DNA of 64,000 nucleotides from Orobanche coerulescens (lineage: Eukaryota > Streptophyta > Magnoliopsida > Lamiales > Orobanchaceae), in contig CM065804.1 in the NCBI GenBank assembly GCA_033398695.1, positions 47,771,501 through 47,835,500 on the forward strand. Direction: 5' to 3'. Positions within the stretch are counted from its first letter, which is position 1, and each line of letters begins with the position of its first letter. Under the pieces are notes generated by a model that saw only the letters and a list, made by a program, of their open reading frames with translations, did no database searches and had not been told where the DNA came from. Both the position numbers and the translations under genes were made by a program. Positions 12,415 to 23,295 of this stretch are shown here, one piece after another.

Positions 12415-13910
12415 TGTAGGTCACAAGTCGTCCAGGAATAAGTCTGGAGGGGGGGTGAATAGACTTATTGAAACTCCACAAAGGATGAGTTTCTCAGCTG
12501 ATGGTACAGATGACTTAGAGTCGTCTGTAGTTAATGTAAGTTTGGAAGTCAGCTGATGACGAATACAGAAATAATCAATGGAACATTTAAGTATGAATGC
12601 AGCAGTTAAGTATGATGCTAAAAACAATAAAGTGCGCAGGCAATTTATAGTGGTCTCAGAGGTGGGGTAATCCTCTATTAATCCACTTTCTCCAAACCAG
12701 TTGGAGATGAATCCACTATAATTCTCAACCAGTGATAAATATTACAGTGATTCTACAACTTAGCTACAACAACTTCCAACCAGTGGAAATCCTGTCGTTG
12801 CAACTCCTTTCTGACTACCTAGCACCACTCGATTCTTCAAATCCTTGGATGCCTATCAGTCGCGAAACTTCAACCAGTGAAGTACCCCTTACTCAGGTTT
12901 TAAGACAAGAGTGTTTTGTCTTCTCCAACTAAAGAGCTTTCTTCGTGTATGAACTTAGAGTACTTCCCTTTCACGATGCTATAGTTTTCTGATTGCTTTT
13001 AATTGCTTTGATTGCTCGAGAGTGTTGTTCGCATCGTACTGCTCAACTTCAAATCTTCGGATATATATAACTGTCGATCCTTTGAGCTTTTCCTCATAGC
13101 CGTTGCAAATTTGTAACAAATCCGTCCGTTGGAGAAATAGACTTCTTTGTTCTTTCTGAACGTTGCAAGGCTGGATTCCCATATTTTAATCCATTTTCGA
13201 CTGTTGTGAAGACTTCCATGTGATGGCGCCGAATCTTTTGAATATAATAAGATTAAAGTCTTCAGAGGTGGGTCTGGATGATTTATTTAAATCATATCCT
13301 TCCGGGAATCTCTCTAGTCTGTCTCTAATCGCCCGCATGTGACTTTCCGTAAATATTGACTATTCAACGCATGCTGACGTGGATATGTTTACTTGGCTGA
13401 TCACTTAACTAATCTCTCTGTGGTCAAACTGTCTGATGTGCAGTCAACTGTCTCTGATGTCGACTTCTCTGATGTGCCGACTTGTCTGAAGTCTTCTGAC
13501 CTGATTGAACTTGACTGATCTGATGGTCAGACTTTAGATGACTTGACTTTTCTTCTTGACTGCAGTCAGGTCCAACTTCGCTGATTAAATTGTTGACCAG
13601 AACTTCTCTGGTAAGGGTTGCCTGATATAGTCCGTCTGTGGTCGACCTTATCCGAAAAGTTGAGTTGACCAAGACTCGGCTGATAGATACTTATCTGATT
13701 TGTACTTAGCCGATTTTTAAAGCCTAATTTATATGGCCTATAGAAGATACTCACTTGGTTCTTCTTTACATTTTGCCAACTTATCACAATTTGGCCTATG
13801 GAAGATACTCATTTGGTTCTTCCTTACATTTTGCCAAGTAATTTAGAACATACATTTGAATAAATAAATACAATGATGATATCATCAAAATCTAACAAGT
13901 ATTCCTAACA
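12415..13910 (-). mobile_element. R3 3' LTR
   Basis: The ends are tgtaggtcacaag and tattcctaaca on the plus strand, giving minus-strand tgttaggaatacttg...cctaca; the length is about 1.5 kb. A minus-strand TATA-like ttatatatat lies near 13055. The 8-bp inverted pair ttcggata (13047-13054) and tatccgaa (13648-13655) marks the breakpoints of the inversion seen in the other LTR. The region 13430-13570 is rich in tctgatgt/ctgacttg repeats. Confidence 0.85.
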
Positions 13911-13928
13911 AATTCCCCCTATTTTGAT
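13911..13928 (-). promoter_or_regulatory. R3 polypurine tract
   Basis: The plus strand reads aattccccctattttgat; on the minus strand this is a purine-rich tract ending in agggggaatt directly before the LTR start tgttagg. Such a tract primes plus-strand DNA synthesis during reverse transcription. Its last five bases (ttgat, 13924-13928) are the left target-site copy of R4. Confidence 0.8.
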
Positions 13929-14439
13929 TGTAATATCCGTGTTTTCTATTTTTGGTAATTTCTATTTTTGGTGTATGTTCGTTTCGGATAACTCGTTTGA
14001 CACTATTTTGGAATTCTGAATCTATTTTGTTCTTGGAGTTTCTCCGTTTGGATGAGTTTCGATGATGTTTTTACGTATTTTCATCTTGAGTTATATTTTA
14101 TCGCTTGTGTATTCGATTCTCGTAAAAGTCGTTCTATTTCATCATTTTCCTATTTCCATGAGTTCGTATGGTTGAGTGGAGCATGTTGTGAGTTTCAGAT
14201 TGTTAATCCGACGTTGTATCGTGATTTTTGGATGTTTGGGCCGTTTCGTAATTTCCTATAAGTTTAGGGAATTTATTTCTTGTTCGATTATGGTTGTGTA
14301 CCTCGGACCATTTCGGGTTATTGGATATTATTTCTCGTTGCATGTAATTTTCCCAGACCGTTGGGTCGGCATATCGTGTTTTGGTTTATCGTCTTTTTCC
14401 GTTTAGGTAGCGTCGTCTTGTGTCAGGAGGCTGTCTGGC

Positions 14440-14640
14440 CTGACCTGTGCAAACCGGCGCAAGACCCATGGCATTCTGCGCGGGTCTGTGCGCCGTGTTG
14501 CCCAGTGGTGCCCGCTGCCTTGCGAAACGGCACAAGACCCGCGGCATTTTGCACCGTGTCTGTGCGCCGTGTCGCACAGGGGTCGCCCGCTGACCCGCAA
14601 TACAACGCTGAACACGGCGTCATTTGGGCCGTTTGTTGCG
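14440..14640. repeat. GC-rich short repeats upstream of R4 TATA box
   Basis: The words tgtgcgccgtgt, gcacaagacccgcgg, gcgcaagaccc and acacggcg recur in direct and inverted form just upstream of the tatatata box. It is less regular than the other arrays but sits in the same place. Local GC content is much higher than in the flanks, and several overlapping open frames arise only from this composition. Confidence 0.7.
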
Positions 14641-15276
14641 CCGTGTTCTGTCCAGTATATATAGGACAGACACGGGTTTTAACCCCATTTTTCACCATTC
14701 CTCTCGGCTCTCCATTCCTTCATCACGATTTTGGGCGATTTCATCCGGATATTGCATTCTAGCATCTTATAACTCAGAATTGGACATTCTAACACGAATC
14801 AATCATCTTCCTTCTGCCATTCCATCGTTTAATTGAGGTAATTGGACATTATACCTAATTTTAGGGTTCTTGGCTATTATTCATTTTTCTTTTCGTTTTA
14901 GCTTCGATTGATGATGAATATTAGTTGGGTAATCGTGGTGTTATGTTTTTCTAGAACTTTAGCGGATCAATTCCAAGTTTTTACCCTTCGTTGATCGAAT
15001 TTGAACCATATGCCTCCGTAGTGTCCGGCGTATTGCCCCTTAGGGTAGAACGCCAATTAATTCGTGATTTCTCAGTGGAATTATAGTTGATTGAGTCTCT
15101 ATTGTTGTTAGGATCGGATTTGTTAAGATTGTTCGGACCGAACCCTTTTCCTTCCACCGTTTTCTTCGCCTCGTGTTATCCAAGGCAAGTACATGTATTA
15201 CATTCCGTTATGTGTGTATGATTTTGATGCGAATGATGTAAATGGTATTATTGAACGAATGTGATTGTTGCTCTTC

Positions 15277-15495
15277 CACCTGGGGATGGCATGTGGCCTC
15301 TGGGGGCCGATACTAATGGGTACAGCCACGGAAGTGGACTTGTGTGCGTGTGTTGATGTTCTTCCACCTGGGGATGGTTCGACGGGACCTATGGGGGCCG
15401 ATACCAATGGGTACGGCCGCGGAAGTGGTTTCTCACCTGGGGACGGTTCGACAGGACCTCTGGGGACCGATACTAATGGGTACGGTCGCGAGTTA
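15277..15495 (+). repeat. Tandem repeat in R4 LTR (about 70 bp units)
   Basis: Three units share cacctggggatgg, gggccgata and aatgggtac followed by cgcggaagt; the third is shorter and more diverged. The block lies downstream of the TATA box, between the donor-like and acceptor-like sites, the same position as the tandem blocks of R2, R6 and R7. Confidence 0.85.
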
Positions 15496-16055
15496 CCAAG
15501 TGTGTATGGTTTTGGTGCGGAAACTTGAGGATATACTGTTTTTAAATGTAATGTGATATTCCAGAATATTGATTTCAAATGTTTTTCCTAATGGTCTGTT
15601 TGTGTTGAATCTCGTATGTATAATTTTGTGTAATCGTGTCCTTGCACTAGCTATTCGAATGCTAACCCTTTAAATGGGGAAAATGCGTCTTATGCATTTC
15701 AGGTACTGGTCGAGCTGAGGAGCTGGCACGGGATGCGCACGCAAAGGATGGGCTGTCATGATGATGTGGCTCGAGTCTGTATTTTTTTTATGTTTTGTCA
15801 TTGCATTTGTTGAGTACTGGAGTTAGACTGATTACATTTAAACTTGGTTTAAGTCCCCTGCGTGGGCAATGAATTGGTATTTAACTTATGTTTCATGTAC
15901 TCCGTTAAAATGTTTTGGCCGAGGCCACAGCCTTGTTTACTTTTGAGTGCATCTTTTGGGATATCATTGTGGTTTATGTGTCATGAGTTAGCCTGGTAGA
16001 CCTCGCGAGGGTTCTACGGCGTGTAATGTCCCATTTGTGAATTGGGTGTTATATT

Positions 16056-17286
16056 TGTTGCTACCCAAAATATTATCCGGAGATAGATATTGCTGGAATG
16101 GATGGGATAGCAAACAAATGCAAGAGCACTTCCGTGAGAAAGATAAATAACACAAGATTTGCCGGGGTTGCTAGTCCCGGGCTTGAATGCTCTCGCGAGA
16201 TATTATTAATACCAATATTCGGGGATACAAGTACTAATATAAGAATACAATTACAATGAGTGTAAAGATTCTTGTTATCTTAGCTAGTGAGCGTGTAGAT
16301 TGCCGGAAGAACCAGATTTGATGCTCTGTGAGTTCTTGTAACAAAGGAGATGAACAGTCGCGGCGGTGAGAGATCGACCGTCTCTCACGGCGAGTATTTA
16401 GCTGGATGCTTGGGCTCCTGGGCTTATGAATCCCTTGGAATCATCTAGTGGAGACTTGTCAGCTTCGATCGTCTTCTGGACGAGAGATTTAGAGAGAGAA
16501 GTCCTGAGATGGATTCCGGTGAGATAGCCGGGAGCTTGATGATATGTATGTTCTTCGGTATTTCCGTGAATGTATCGGAATGTGAGAGAATGAGTTCTGA
16601 GCGTAAGTCAGAATGAATTCGGAACCGTTGGTGGAATGAATTTCGAACCGTAGGTTGAGTGAATTGGGAACCGTAGGTTACGTGAATTGTCAACCTTTTT
16701 CCAGTAGGAGGAGGTTCTCTATTTATAGGGCTTGGATACGCTGGGCGATCGCCTTTTCTGCAATATAATAATCGGGCGATCGTCTTTTAGCACATGGGCC
16801 TGTCCCCTCAAAGTCTGCAGGAGTTGCTGGCAGTCAAATATGCGGTCCAATGGGGAGCTTACACGCGTCCTGAGTTGCTGTCACGGGTGGTCCTACTGAT
16901 AACTTTCGGCGCGCATGCTGGTAGGTGAGGTAGGTGGCAGGCTGTGGTCAAAGGTCTTGTCTGTCAGCAAAAGATCTTGTCTGCTACGAAGATCTTGTCA
17001 GCGCCTTTGGTGGATCTGCACGTGGGTGCTTTTCTGAGACCCAGTCCTTGATGACTTTTGACGGGCGATCGTCTCTGCTCGGGGTGTAGGTCGATTGCCC
17101 TTAGCCGGTCACTAGAGTAGATTGCATGCTGCCAAAGGGCGATCGCCTTGGGAGTCGATCGCCAGGCATCTGATAGTGGTCTGATATCTTCGACTTGGCG
17201 AGCTAGCCATAGTTTGACTGATGTTGACTTGGTCGCTCGGCCTTATAGTCGATCGCCTGTCGGGATGAATAAATCGTGACACAACA
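16056..17286 (-). mobile_element. R5 3' LTR
   Basis: The plus-strand ends are tgttgctaccc and gacacaaca. On the minus strand, gcgatcgcc-type motifs (16740-17240) lie upstream of a TATA box (tataaata in ccctataaatagag, near 16722). It differs from the 5' LTR at few positions, several of them around ctg/cag. Confidence 0.9.
16735..17260. repeat. gcgatcgcc motif cluster upstream of R5 TATA box
   Basis: The palindrome gcgatcgc and half-site forms (gcgatcgtc, gtcgatcgcc) recur through the U3 part of the LTR and again at 23985-24500 in the other LTR. It corresponds in position to the palindrome arrays of the other families. The word also recurs in the internal region of R5, including the antisense gene, so part of the signal may be compositional. 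Confidence 0.7.
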
Positions 17287-17301
17287 ATTGCCCCCCAGCT
17301 C
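17287..17301 (-). promoter_or_regulatory. R5 polypurine tract
   Basis: On the minus strand agctggggggcaat runs straight into the 3' LTR start tgttgtgtc. The G-rich purine run and its position identify the plus-strand primer site and fix the orientation of R5. Confidence 0.85.
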
Positions 17302-17647
17302 GCTCATACGTTGGAAACGTGGGGTGAGGTGGCTCTCTTGGCGATCACTGAACTTTTGACGAGCGACTTCGTGTTTAACTGAACTGGCGATCGTCTTTGA
17401 GCTGATATACTGCAGGTTCGGACGACACAGTAGTCCGCCGAATGTGAGGGAAAAAACAATGGGCGTTGAAAAGTCTCCGCGCACGTGTCGGGCTTCTATT
17501 GGAGGACGCCAACGGTCATTAATGACTCCTCGGCTGACGCGTCCTTGAAAAGACGCGTACGCGGGTCTCGAGGGGGTCAATTAATGCGTCGTTTGAGATC
17601 CGACCCCTGAGGTTTCCCCTTATTGCAAACGAGTCCCTGCCTTCTCC

Positions 17648-17654
17648 TATAAAA
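17648..17654 (+). promoter_or_regulatory. TATA box of the R5 antisense gene
   Basis: The plus strand reads ctcctataaaagggg about 150 bp upstream of the atg at 17802, in front of the antisense gene and pointing into it. Start sites usually fall about 30 bp further on. It is a near-perfect plant TATA box in the internal region, outside the LTR, suggesting that the antisense gene has its own promoter. Confidence 0.65.
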
Positions 17655-17801
17655 GGGGCGCGGTGCTGCAGTTTTTACTCACGCGTACTTTTTGGAGGAA
17701 GAAGGACTTGCTGCCGAATTTTCTGAAGATCTTTGTGCCGATCGTCATTCGATTTCACTTTAGGGTAAGAAAAATCTTTTTCTTCTTTTCTGTTTCTGAG
17801 A

Positions 17802-20435
17802 ATGGCCGGAACCTCATCATTATTTGGAGCGGGAACCAGTTCTGCCGCCGGGACATCGACTGTCCGGGGAGAAACTTCTTCCGTCTTCCACTGAGACGGC
17901 AATGAAGCTATTCGGGCGAATCGACCCGTGAAGTCGAGGCTTTGTTCAATGAGGCCGATGTTGCTAAGGAGTCGGCTTTGAAGAGAGACAATCGCAGATC
18001 GAGAGAGATCCGCGATCGAGCTTCTTGGGAGCAACATAGCGTTTGGTCGGGCCTATAGGGCTTTCACGAAATAATGGAGAGGTTGGCCGGTCCTACTCCG
18101 AGATTCGATTTCGGGATACTCGGCCGCCTACCCCTATGTGCTCCCAAGCGGTCGCAGATCGTGCCGCGCAATGATCGTTGTGGTCGCCGGCCAATACGGA
18201 GCTCGACGACCGTGAGAGATCTCGCCGTCTGGAGGACAAGATTCCATGTTCCTTGAGATGTGGACATGTTCGCGCGGCGGAGAATGAATGAACGAGCCGA
18301 CCAGCCTCCGATGGGTATGGTCGCAGTGAGTGAGGCCGTTATGGAGGCCGGGCTACGCTTCCCTCTATCCTTTGCGGTCTCCCATCTGTTGGCCGCTTGG
18401 AATGTGGCGCCACTTCAGCTGACGCCGAACGCCTGGCTCCAAATTATCTGCACCCTCACCCTTTTCGGCGGTCACCGCCTGTACCGCCTCCCGTCGCCGT
18501 TGGAGATGAATCATTTGTTTAAACTGACGGCTCACAGAGGGTTGGTCGGCGGTTACCATATTCAAGGCCGATCTGGTCGGGTGATTCATGGAGTCCCGAA
18601 TAAGATACGTGGCGATCAGACGAAGTGGTTCTGGGTCGCCGGCAAGTGGAGAGCTTCGGCGAGCGACAATCCCACGGGCGAGCTGGAGATCCCCACTGAA
18701 TTTCGGGAGAGGAATCTCGGTAAGGGTTTAGACTCTCCCTTCGTTTGGATGCGTTTTAGACTGATCTAATTTGATTTCTGTTTTGCAGGCTTTCAAATTC
18801 CGGCGATCGAGGAGCTGCCTTTCGACTTTCTCGTTGTCTGGGAGCGGATAAGGAGCTTGTCGGATGACGACCTTGACGCCAATCGGATCAATAAGGAGAG
18901 TCGTTGGTTGTCGGCTCGACTATTCCGTTTCCCGAGACATCTCGCGGTGCCAGGTATGAGTTCCTGCGACCTTCACTTACTAGGCGATCGCCTTATTTGA
19001 GGACCGTATCTGATTGTTGGTCGATTGTCTTTAACTGCAGAGGTTCGCTTTCCTCGCTTTTTGGAGCCTCCGGCGGAGATCGCTATGTCGAACCCAGGAG
19101 TCCTAGGCCGTCTTCGCCATAAGAGGTCGACTCGGGCCCCTCCCGTTGCATTGCCTATAGTTCCGGAGGCGGAGCCTCGCGTGGAGCCGGAGCCTCGCGT
19201 GGATCCGGTCGTGGTTGAAGAGGAAATTCCGGAGGAGGGGCTTCGGGCGAATCGCAAGAGGCCGAGGCCGGAAGAAACTTCGGTTCCTGTCCCGGGCGAT
19301 GAAGTGCCGATCGCCGCGCCTCCGATCACCATTGTTGCTCCGGAGAGCGAGCCGCCCTCTGCGGCTTTTATGCGGGAGATGGCGATCGCGGATGCCGAGA
19401 CCCCTCGAGGGAAACCATTTTTCGGTCGGGATCCCGAGAAGGCTGAGAGGTAGATAGCATTTTTGTGTTGAAAATTGCATCTGCGTAGGAGTTGTATTAA
19501 CTTAGTTGTTTTGATGCAGGATCCGTCGCGCAGATCCGTCTTGTCCGCCGATGGTCGTGGACTTCCTAGCGAGCCGATCTCCTCGCCATTCCTGCGACAT
19601 CCCTCCATACGTTAGCAAGGCTGCTTCCGCTCTGCCGAAGGCATGGACGACTGACCTGGATGCGATCGCTCGACAGCGATCGGCGAGTTCGATGCACGCT
19701 GTTCTCGCCCTTTCTCTTCAGACGGCGACCATGGCCGTCCAGGATGCTCAGGAGTTTGAGGGGCGGCCCTCCACTATTCGCCTGCAGGAGGATCTCGAGG
19801 CGGCTCGGAAATAGAACGCCGAGTTTGCTGACAAGATCGCGGCGATGGAGAAGGACTCCCTGGAGGCGGCCAAGCGGGCGAGCCATGAGCTTGAGCTGGA
19901 GAAGAAGGAGACTGAGAAATATCGTATGGCGGTCGACCGATTCCGGGACCAGATGCAGAATGCCGTCCAGGCGCGGAACGTTGCTGAAGAGGAGGCCGAT
20001 CGCCAGAAGGTGATGATCGCTCGGCTGATCAGCGAGCTGACGGAGGCGAGAGAAAAGATTGCTGCGAGGGAGGCCGAGCTCCAGGGGTCGCAACAGGCGA
20101 TGGCGGAGCTGAAAGGAGAGGTTGAGGCGACCAAGGCCGATCCCTTCCAAAGCTTGGAGTATGTCAGCGAGTTCGCCTATTATTTGGCGTTCGCCGACTC
20201 GATCCGAGCGGCTAAGAAGGGAGGTTTGGAGGTCGGGCCTCTTGCCGATAAATTCAAGGCGTATGCGTTGGAGCATCCTCTCCATTCAGCTTTTTCCCTG
20301 CCGATCCTGGATCTTGCGGACATCGGCGTGGATTTGAGCTGGTATCCGTCTCCAGTCAATCTTGCTCATCCCGACGCTCCGGAAGATGAGGGGCCCACAC
20401 CGGATGCCGAAGGCGAAGGCCAGGCTGGGGCCTGA
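17802..20435 (+). pseudogene. R5 antisense spliced gene (putative gypsy-type transposon protein family)
   Basis: It runs opposite to gag and has at least four exons: first exon to 18719, then 18789-18953, 19041-19449 and 19520-20435. The introns (18720-18788, 18954-19040, 19450-19519; 69-87 bp) all have gt...ag ends and keep one continuous frame across each join. The first exon ends with a conserved-looking domain (about 18260-18700) containing PLSF..SHLL, QLTPNAW and WFWVAGKW, which resembles the plant family annotated as putative gypsy type transposon (PF04195-like). Exon 3 is proline/glutamate-rich. Exon 4 holds a long coiled coil (about 19750-20110). Defects are frame breaks between 17802 and 18260 and a TAG at 19812. 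The function of this family is unknown. Confidence 0.75.
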
Positions 20436-21660
20436 GGCACTTCATTTTTGATGTTTTAGCTTGCTTACTTGTAGTTTTGTAGCTTTCTTTTGTAGAACAT
20501 AGGCCTTCGGGCGACCATGTACTTTTGATCTTCTCAAGCAATGAATTGAATTGTTTGATTATCTTCGATTACTTGAATGAATGGTTATTTTTGAGTCTTT
20601 GTTTGACTTCGTACAAATGTGTGAGGAGAGATCGTTGCGAGGGTATTTCCAAATGAATTGATAAACTCATAAAGACAACTTTCTACAACAAATTCGATCG
20701 CTGCACTACATCTGAAAAAATGACGATCTCCGTATGTGGTTGAATAGCGACGATCGTTGTGTAGGTAGTCCGCACTCTTATTGCCCCTTGTTTTTATTCA
20801 CTTAGTAGAAGTAAGGGGATGAAAATAATTCCTTGAGTGAGCGGTCTTCAACTTTGTCGAATCCTCGGGGACGGTCGTCCATCTTGAGGAACCGTGCACG
20901 ATCGCGGAGTTCGATGGACCGACTCCTTGATCATGTCTTGATGCGCGAAGACATTGAGTGTCTCGTGACTCACTTTATTATAAGGGTCCTCTGTTAGGCT
21001 GCGCCTCGCCTCGTATTTAAACGAAGGGCGTGCGGTCTTGGTCTAGAGGAGTCCTTGCGCGGGGCAGCGTCGGATGAATCAACTCCACGCCCGCGGCTGG
21101 TTAGCTCTGCTTCCACCTCGGCCAGCCATGGAGATGGCCGACCTCGACGGTGTACGTTGAGACGGGGGTTGTGGCACGTCGCATTGTCCGAGTTCACCAT
21201 GTTAGATGATGAACCTTTGAGGGCGAGCGATCGTGTCCACTGATTTATTTTGGAGGGCCCTCAGACTACGCCGGCCTCGTATTTAAACGAAGGCGGGCGG
21301 CGATCTTGGCCCAAAGGGACCTTGCATGGCCTAAGCGGGTTCCATCGACCACGGGACCATGGCTGCACTCTTCCACCTTGGATCGTCATGCGATGCCGAC
21401 CTTCGACGGCACGCGTTGTGCGGGGGAGGCGATCTCGTGCCTTAGTCCATCATGTTAGATGGTGAACTGTAGATGGCGATCGAGTCCTCCGGTTTCTTAA
21501 ATAAGGAGGGAGATCGGGGAGACTTCCGAGCTCTCCTTTTCTTGATTGAAGCATGCAGGGACGGTCACCGAGGTTGGTCCAGGGGTCGGCTCATATGAGC
21601 TTTCCAGCCTGTTTTGTGTTCGACTCGGACGATCGTTTATAGGGATAGGTAGGGGCCTCG
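20436..21660. other. R5 spacer between antisense gene and gag, with tandem duplication
   Basis: It is non-coding. A 240-250 bp unit occurs twice, at about 20990-21235 and 21250-21480. Both share ctcgtatttaaacgaag, tccttgc/ccttgca, cgacggtgtacgttg-like sequence and caccatgttagatg. A functional pol should lie here on the minus strand, but no protease, reverse transcriptase or integrase motif is present. Short open frames here come from the GC-rich composition. Confidence 0.75.
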
Positions 21661-21661
21661 G

Positions 21662-23168
21662 CTAAACCAATAAACTGTCCAACTTGCCCTCCTCGAACAA
21701 TCTACAGAGCTGTTTGAGGAGGTCGCGACATTTGTTGGTGCTGTGGCCGGGACTCTTGTGGTAGGCACAATATTGATTGTTGTCCAGGTGACCGTGGTCC
21801 CTTATCGCCTTTGGATTTTTGAGCTCTTCGTGCCCCTTGATGGCACAGAAAATATGCGCTGGAGTTCTGTTGAACGTATGGAGGAGATGGGCTTCCATGT
21901 CCTCGAAAGCCTTGAGATCTCCGGGTGATTTGGCGATCGCCTTCTTTGCTTTGGCGATCGCTGTCTTCTGGACAAGAGGTGGCGTTTCCTTGCCTAAGCG
22001 GAGGGTGAGTAGCCTTTGCCTGGCCAGGAAGTTGGCTGCTTTAGCGCGGAAGATCGCGTACGTTGGGGGAATATCCTTGGAGAGATGTCTAAACATGGGA
22101 GAGTGACCATGGAATCCCCCCATGACCGAATAGAGAGCGAGCTCGTCACTGACGGGTTCGCCGGTGAGGATGATTTCGTCTACCCGGTCGATGTAATCTG
22201 CGTCGGTTTCGCCCTTCCCCTGCTTGATTTTTATCATGCGGTGGGGGCCTTCTGGTCTGGCGACCTTGCTGGCGAAGTATGACGTGAAGTCATTCGCCAG
22301 TTTCTTAAAGGAGGTGATTGATCGTGGTGGTAGTGAGACGTACCACCTATGGGCCAGCTCGCCCAATGTCAACGGGAAGATCCGGCACTTGGTAGCATCA
22401 GATGCCCCACACCCAGTCATGTAAATTCGGAATTTACTCAGGTGGGTTTTGGTCCGATCTCCTCATACAGAGGTGTTTTGGGAGGAGCGATCGTTGTTTG
22501 TATGGGGGCAAGCTCGATGTGGACCGCGAGTGGCTCGGTCGGCCGGCGATCTTCTTCTTGGTGCTTGCCCGGTGTCCAAGAGTGCTCTCATCTCGTCGAG
22601 TGGCGTTGTATGGCGGCCATCGCCGTGGCTCGGCCGCTGCACTCGGCGCTCGGAGCGGGTGCCGAGGCGATTGAGTACTGATCCCCTGGCGATCGGGGCG
22701 GGAGTCAGATGGCTGACCTGCGTTCGGCTGTGAGGTGGGTAGGCCGGACTTCTGGTGACGGATACGGGTTCCCTCTTTTTGAGGTTGGAAACAGAGTGCC
22801 CGGCCGCCAGATGGGTCGCGCCCAAGCGATCGAATATGGATCCGTCCGGCCGTGCGAGAGCCTTTCCTCGCGAATTGGGGCTTCGACGATCGCTCGTTCA
22901 GCAGTTGAATTTCCGTTTTCCCATGCGGCGGATGATCGAGGAGTTATCGCGGCGATGCGCATGCTCTCCGTCGCTCCTCCAGATGGCCATAGCCTCCTCG
23001 ACCGTTCTTTGGTTTGGAACCGATCGAGTGAGAGGTTGGGGCCATCTCTTGATGCGGATCGAGAGTCTCGCGTTGCTGCGCTTCCCCGTCGTTGGTGGGG
23101 TTCGATCGGGCCGGATATGGTGTCCGCGGTTCGGAGAGCGGCTTTCTTCGACGTGCGGCGGATGTCAT
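21662..23168 (-). pseudogene. R5 gag (capsid/nucleocapsid), frameshifted
   Basis: The best preserved part is a 252-codon frame at 21662-22420. It contains SDATKCRIFPLTLGE, AHRWYVSLPP and SITSFKKLANDF, the typical core of plant retrotransposon gag (PF03732), and ends with YCAYHKSPGH.TNKCRDL, a variant zinc-knuckle-like segment as in Tat elements. Upstream, overlapping frames at 22463-22825, 22705-22962 and 22944-23168 appear to be the same N-terminal region broken by frameshifts. Gag packages element RNA in cytoplasmic particles. The frame ends at a stop with no pol behind it. Confidence 0.75.
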
Positions 23169-23281
23169 GATTCTGAAGGTTTTCTTTGAAGTGCAGTGAG
23201 TGTCACTTCAAGTATATGCCCCGAGAACAGTGATTGTTCTTCGGGACGGTAGAAATAAAAGTTTGAGGGTTAGATGCCCTC

Positions 23282-23295
23282 CTTCTAGCGCCAAT
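23282..23295 (-). promoter_or_regulatory. R5 primer-binding site
   Basis: On the minus strand attggcgctagaagg directly follows the 5' LTR end ...gtagcaaca. The tggcgc start and its position fit a tRNA 3'-end complement of the kind used by Tat-type Gypsy elements. The exact tRNA was not determined. Confidence 0.7.

Larger units (their letters stand above)
13929..16053 (+). mobile_element. R4: solo LTR (Gypsy-type)
   Basis: It starts tgtaatatccg and ends gggtgttata (from ...ttaca with one change). The flanks are ttgat and tttat, a TSD with one mismatch, reconstructed across R5. There is no internal domain and no second copy, so unequal recombination between two LTRs probably removed the rest. 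Inside are a GC-rich repeat region (14440-14640), a TATA box (tatatata, 14656-14663), a donor-like aaggcaagt (15182-15190), a tandem repeat (15277-15495) and an acceptor-like gcatttcag (15694-15702). The 160-codon and similar frames inside it are not genes. Confidence 0.85.

Noticed and set aside
14280..14762. 160-codon plus-strand frame and several antisense frames
   Set aside because: They lie in the GC-rich promoter part of solo LTR R4, are open on both strands and contain no known domain.
18973..20285. Minus-strand frames of 125-239 codons
   Set aside because: They are shadows of the plus-strand antisense gene of R5, whose introns and coiled coil support the plus strand.
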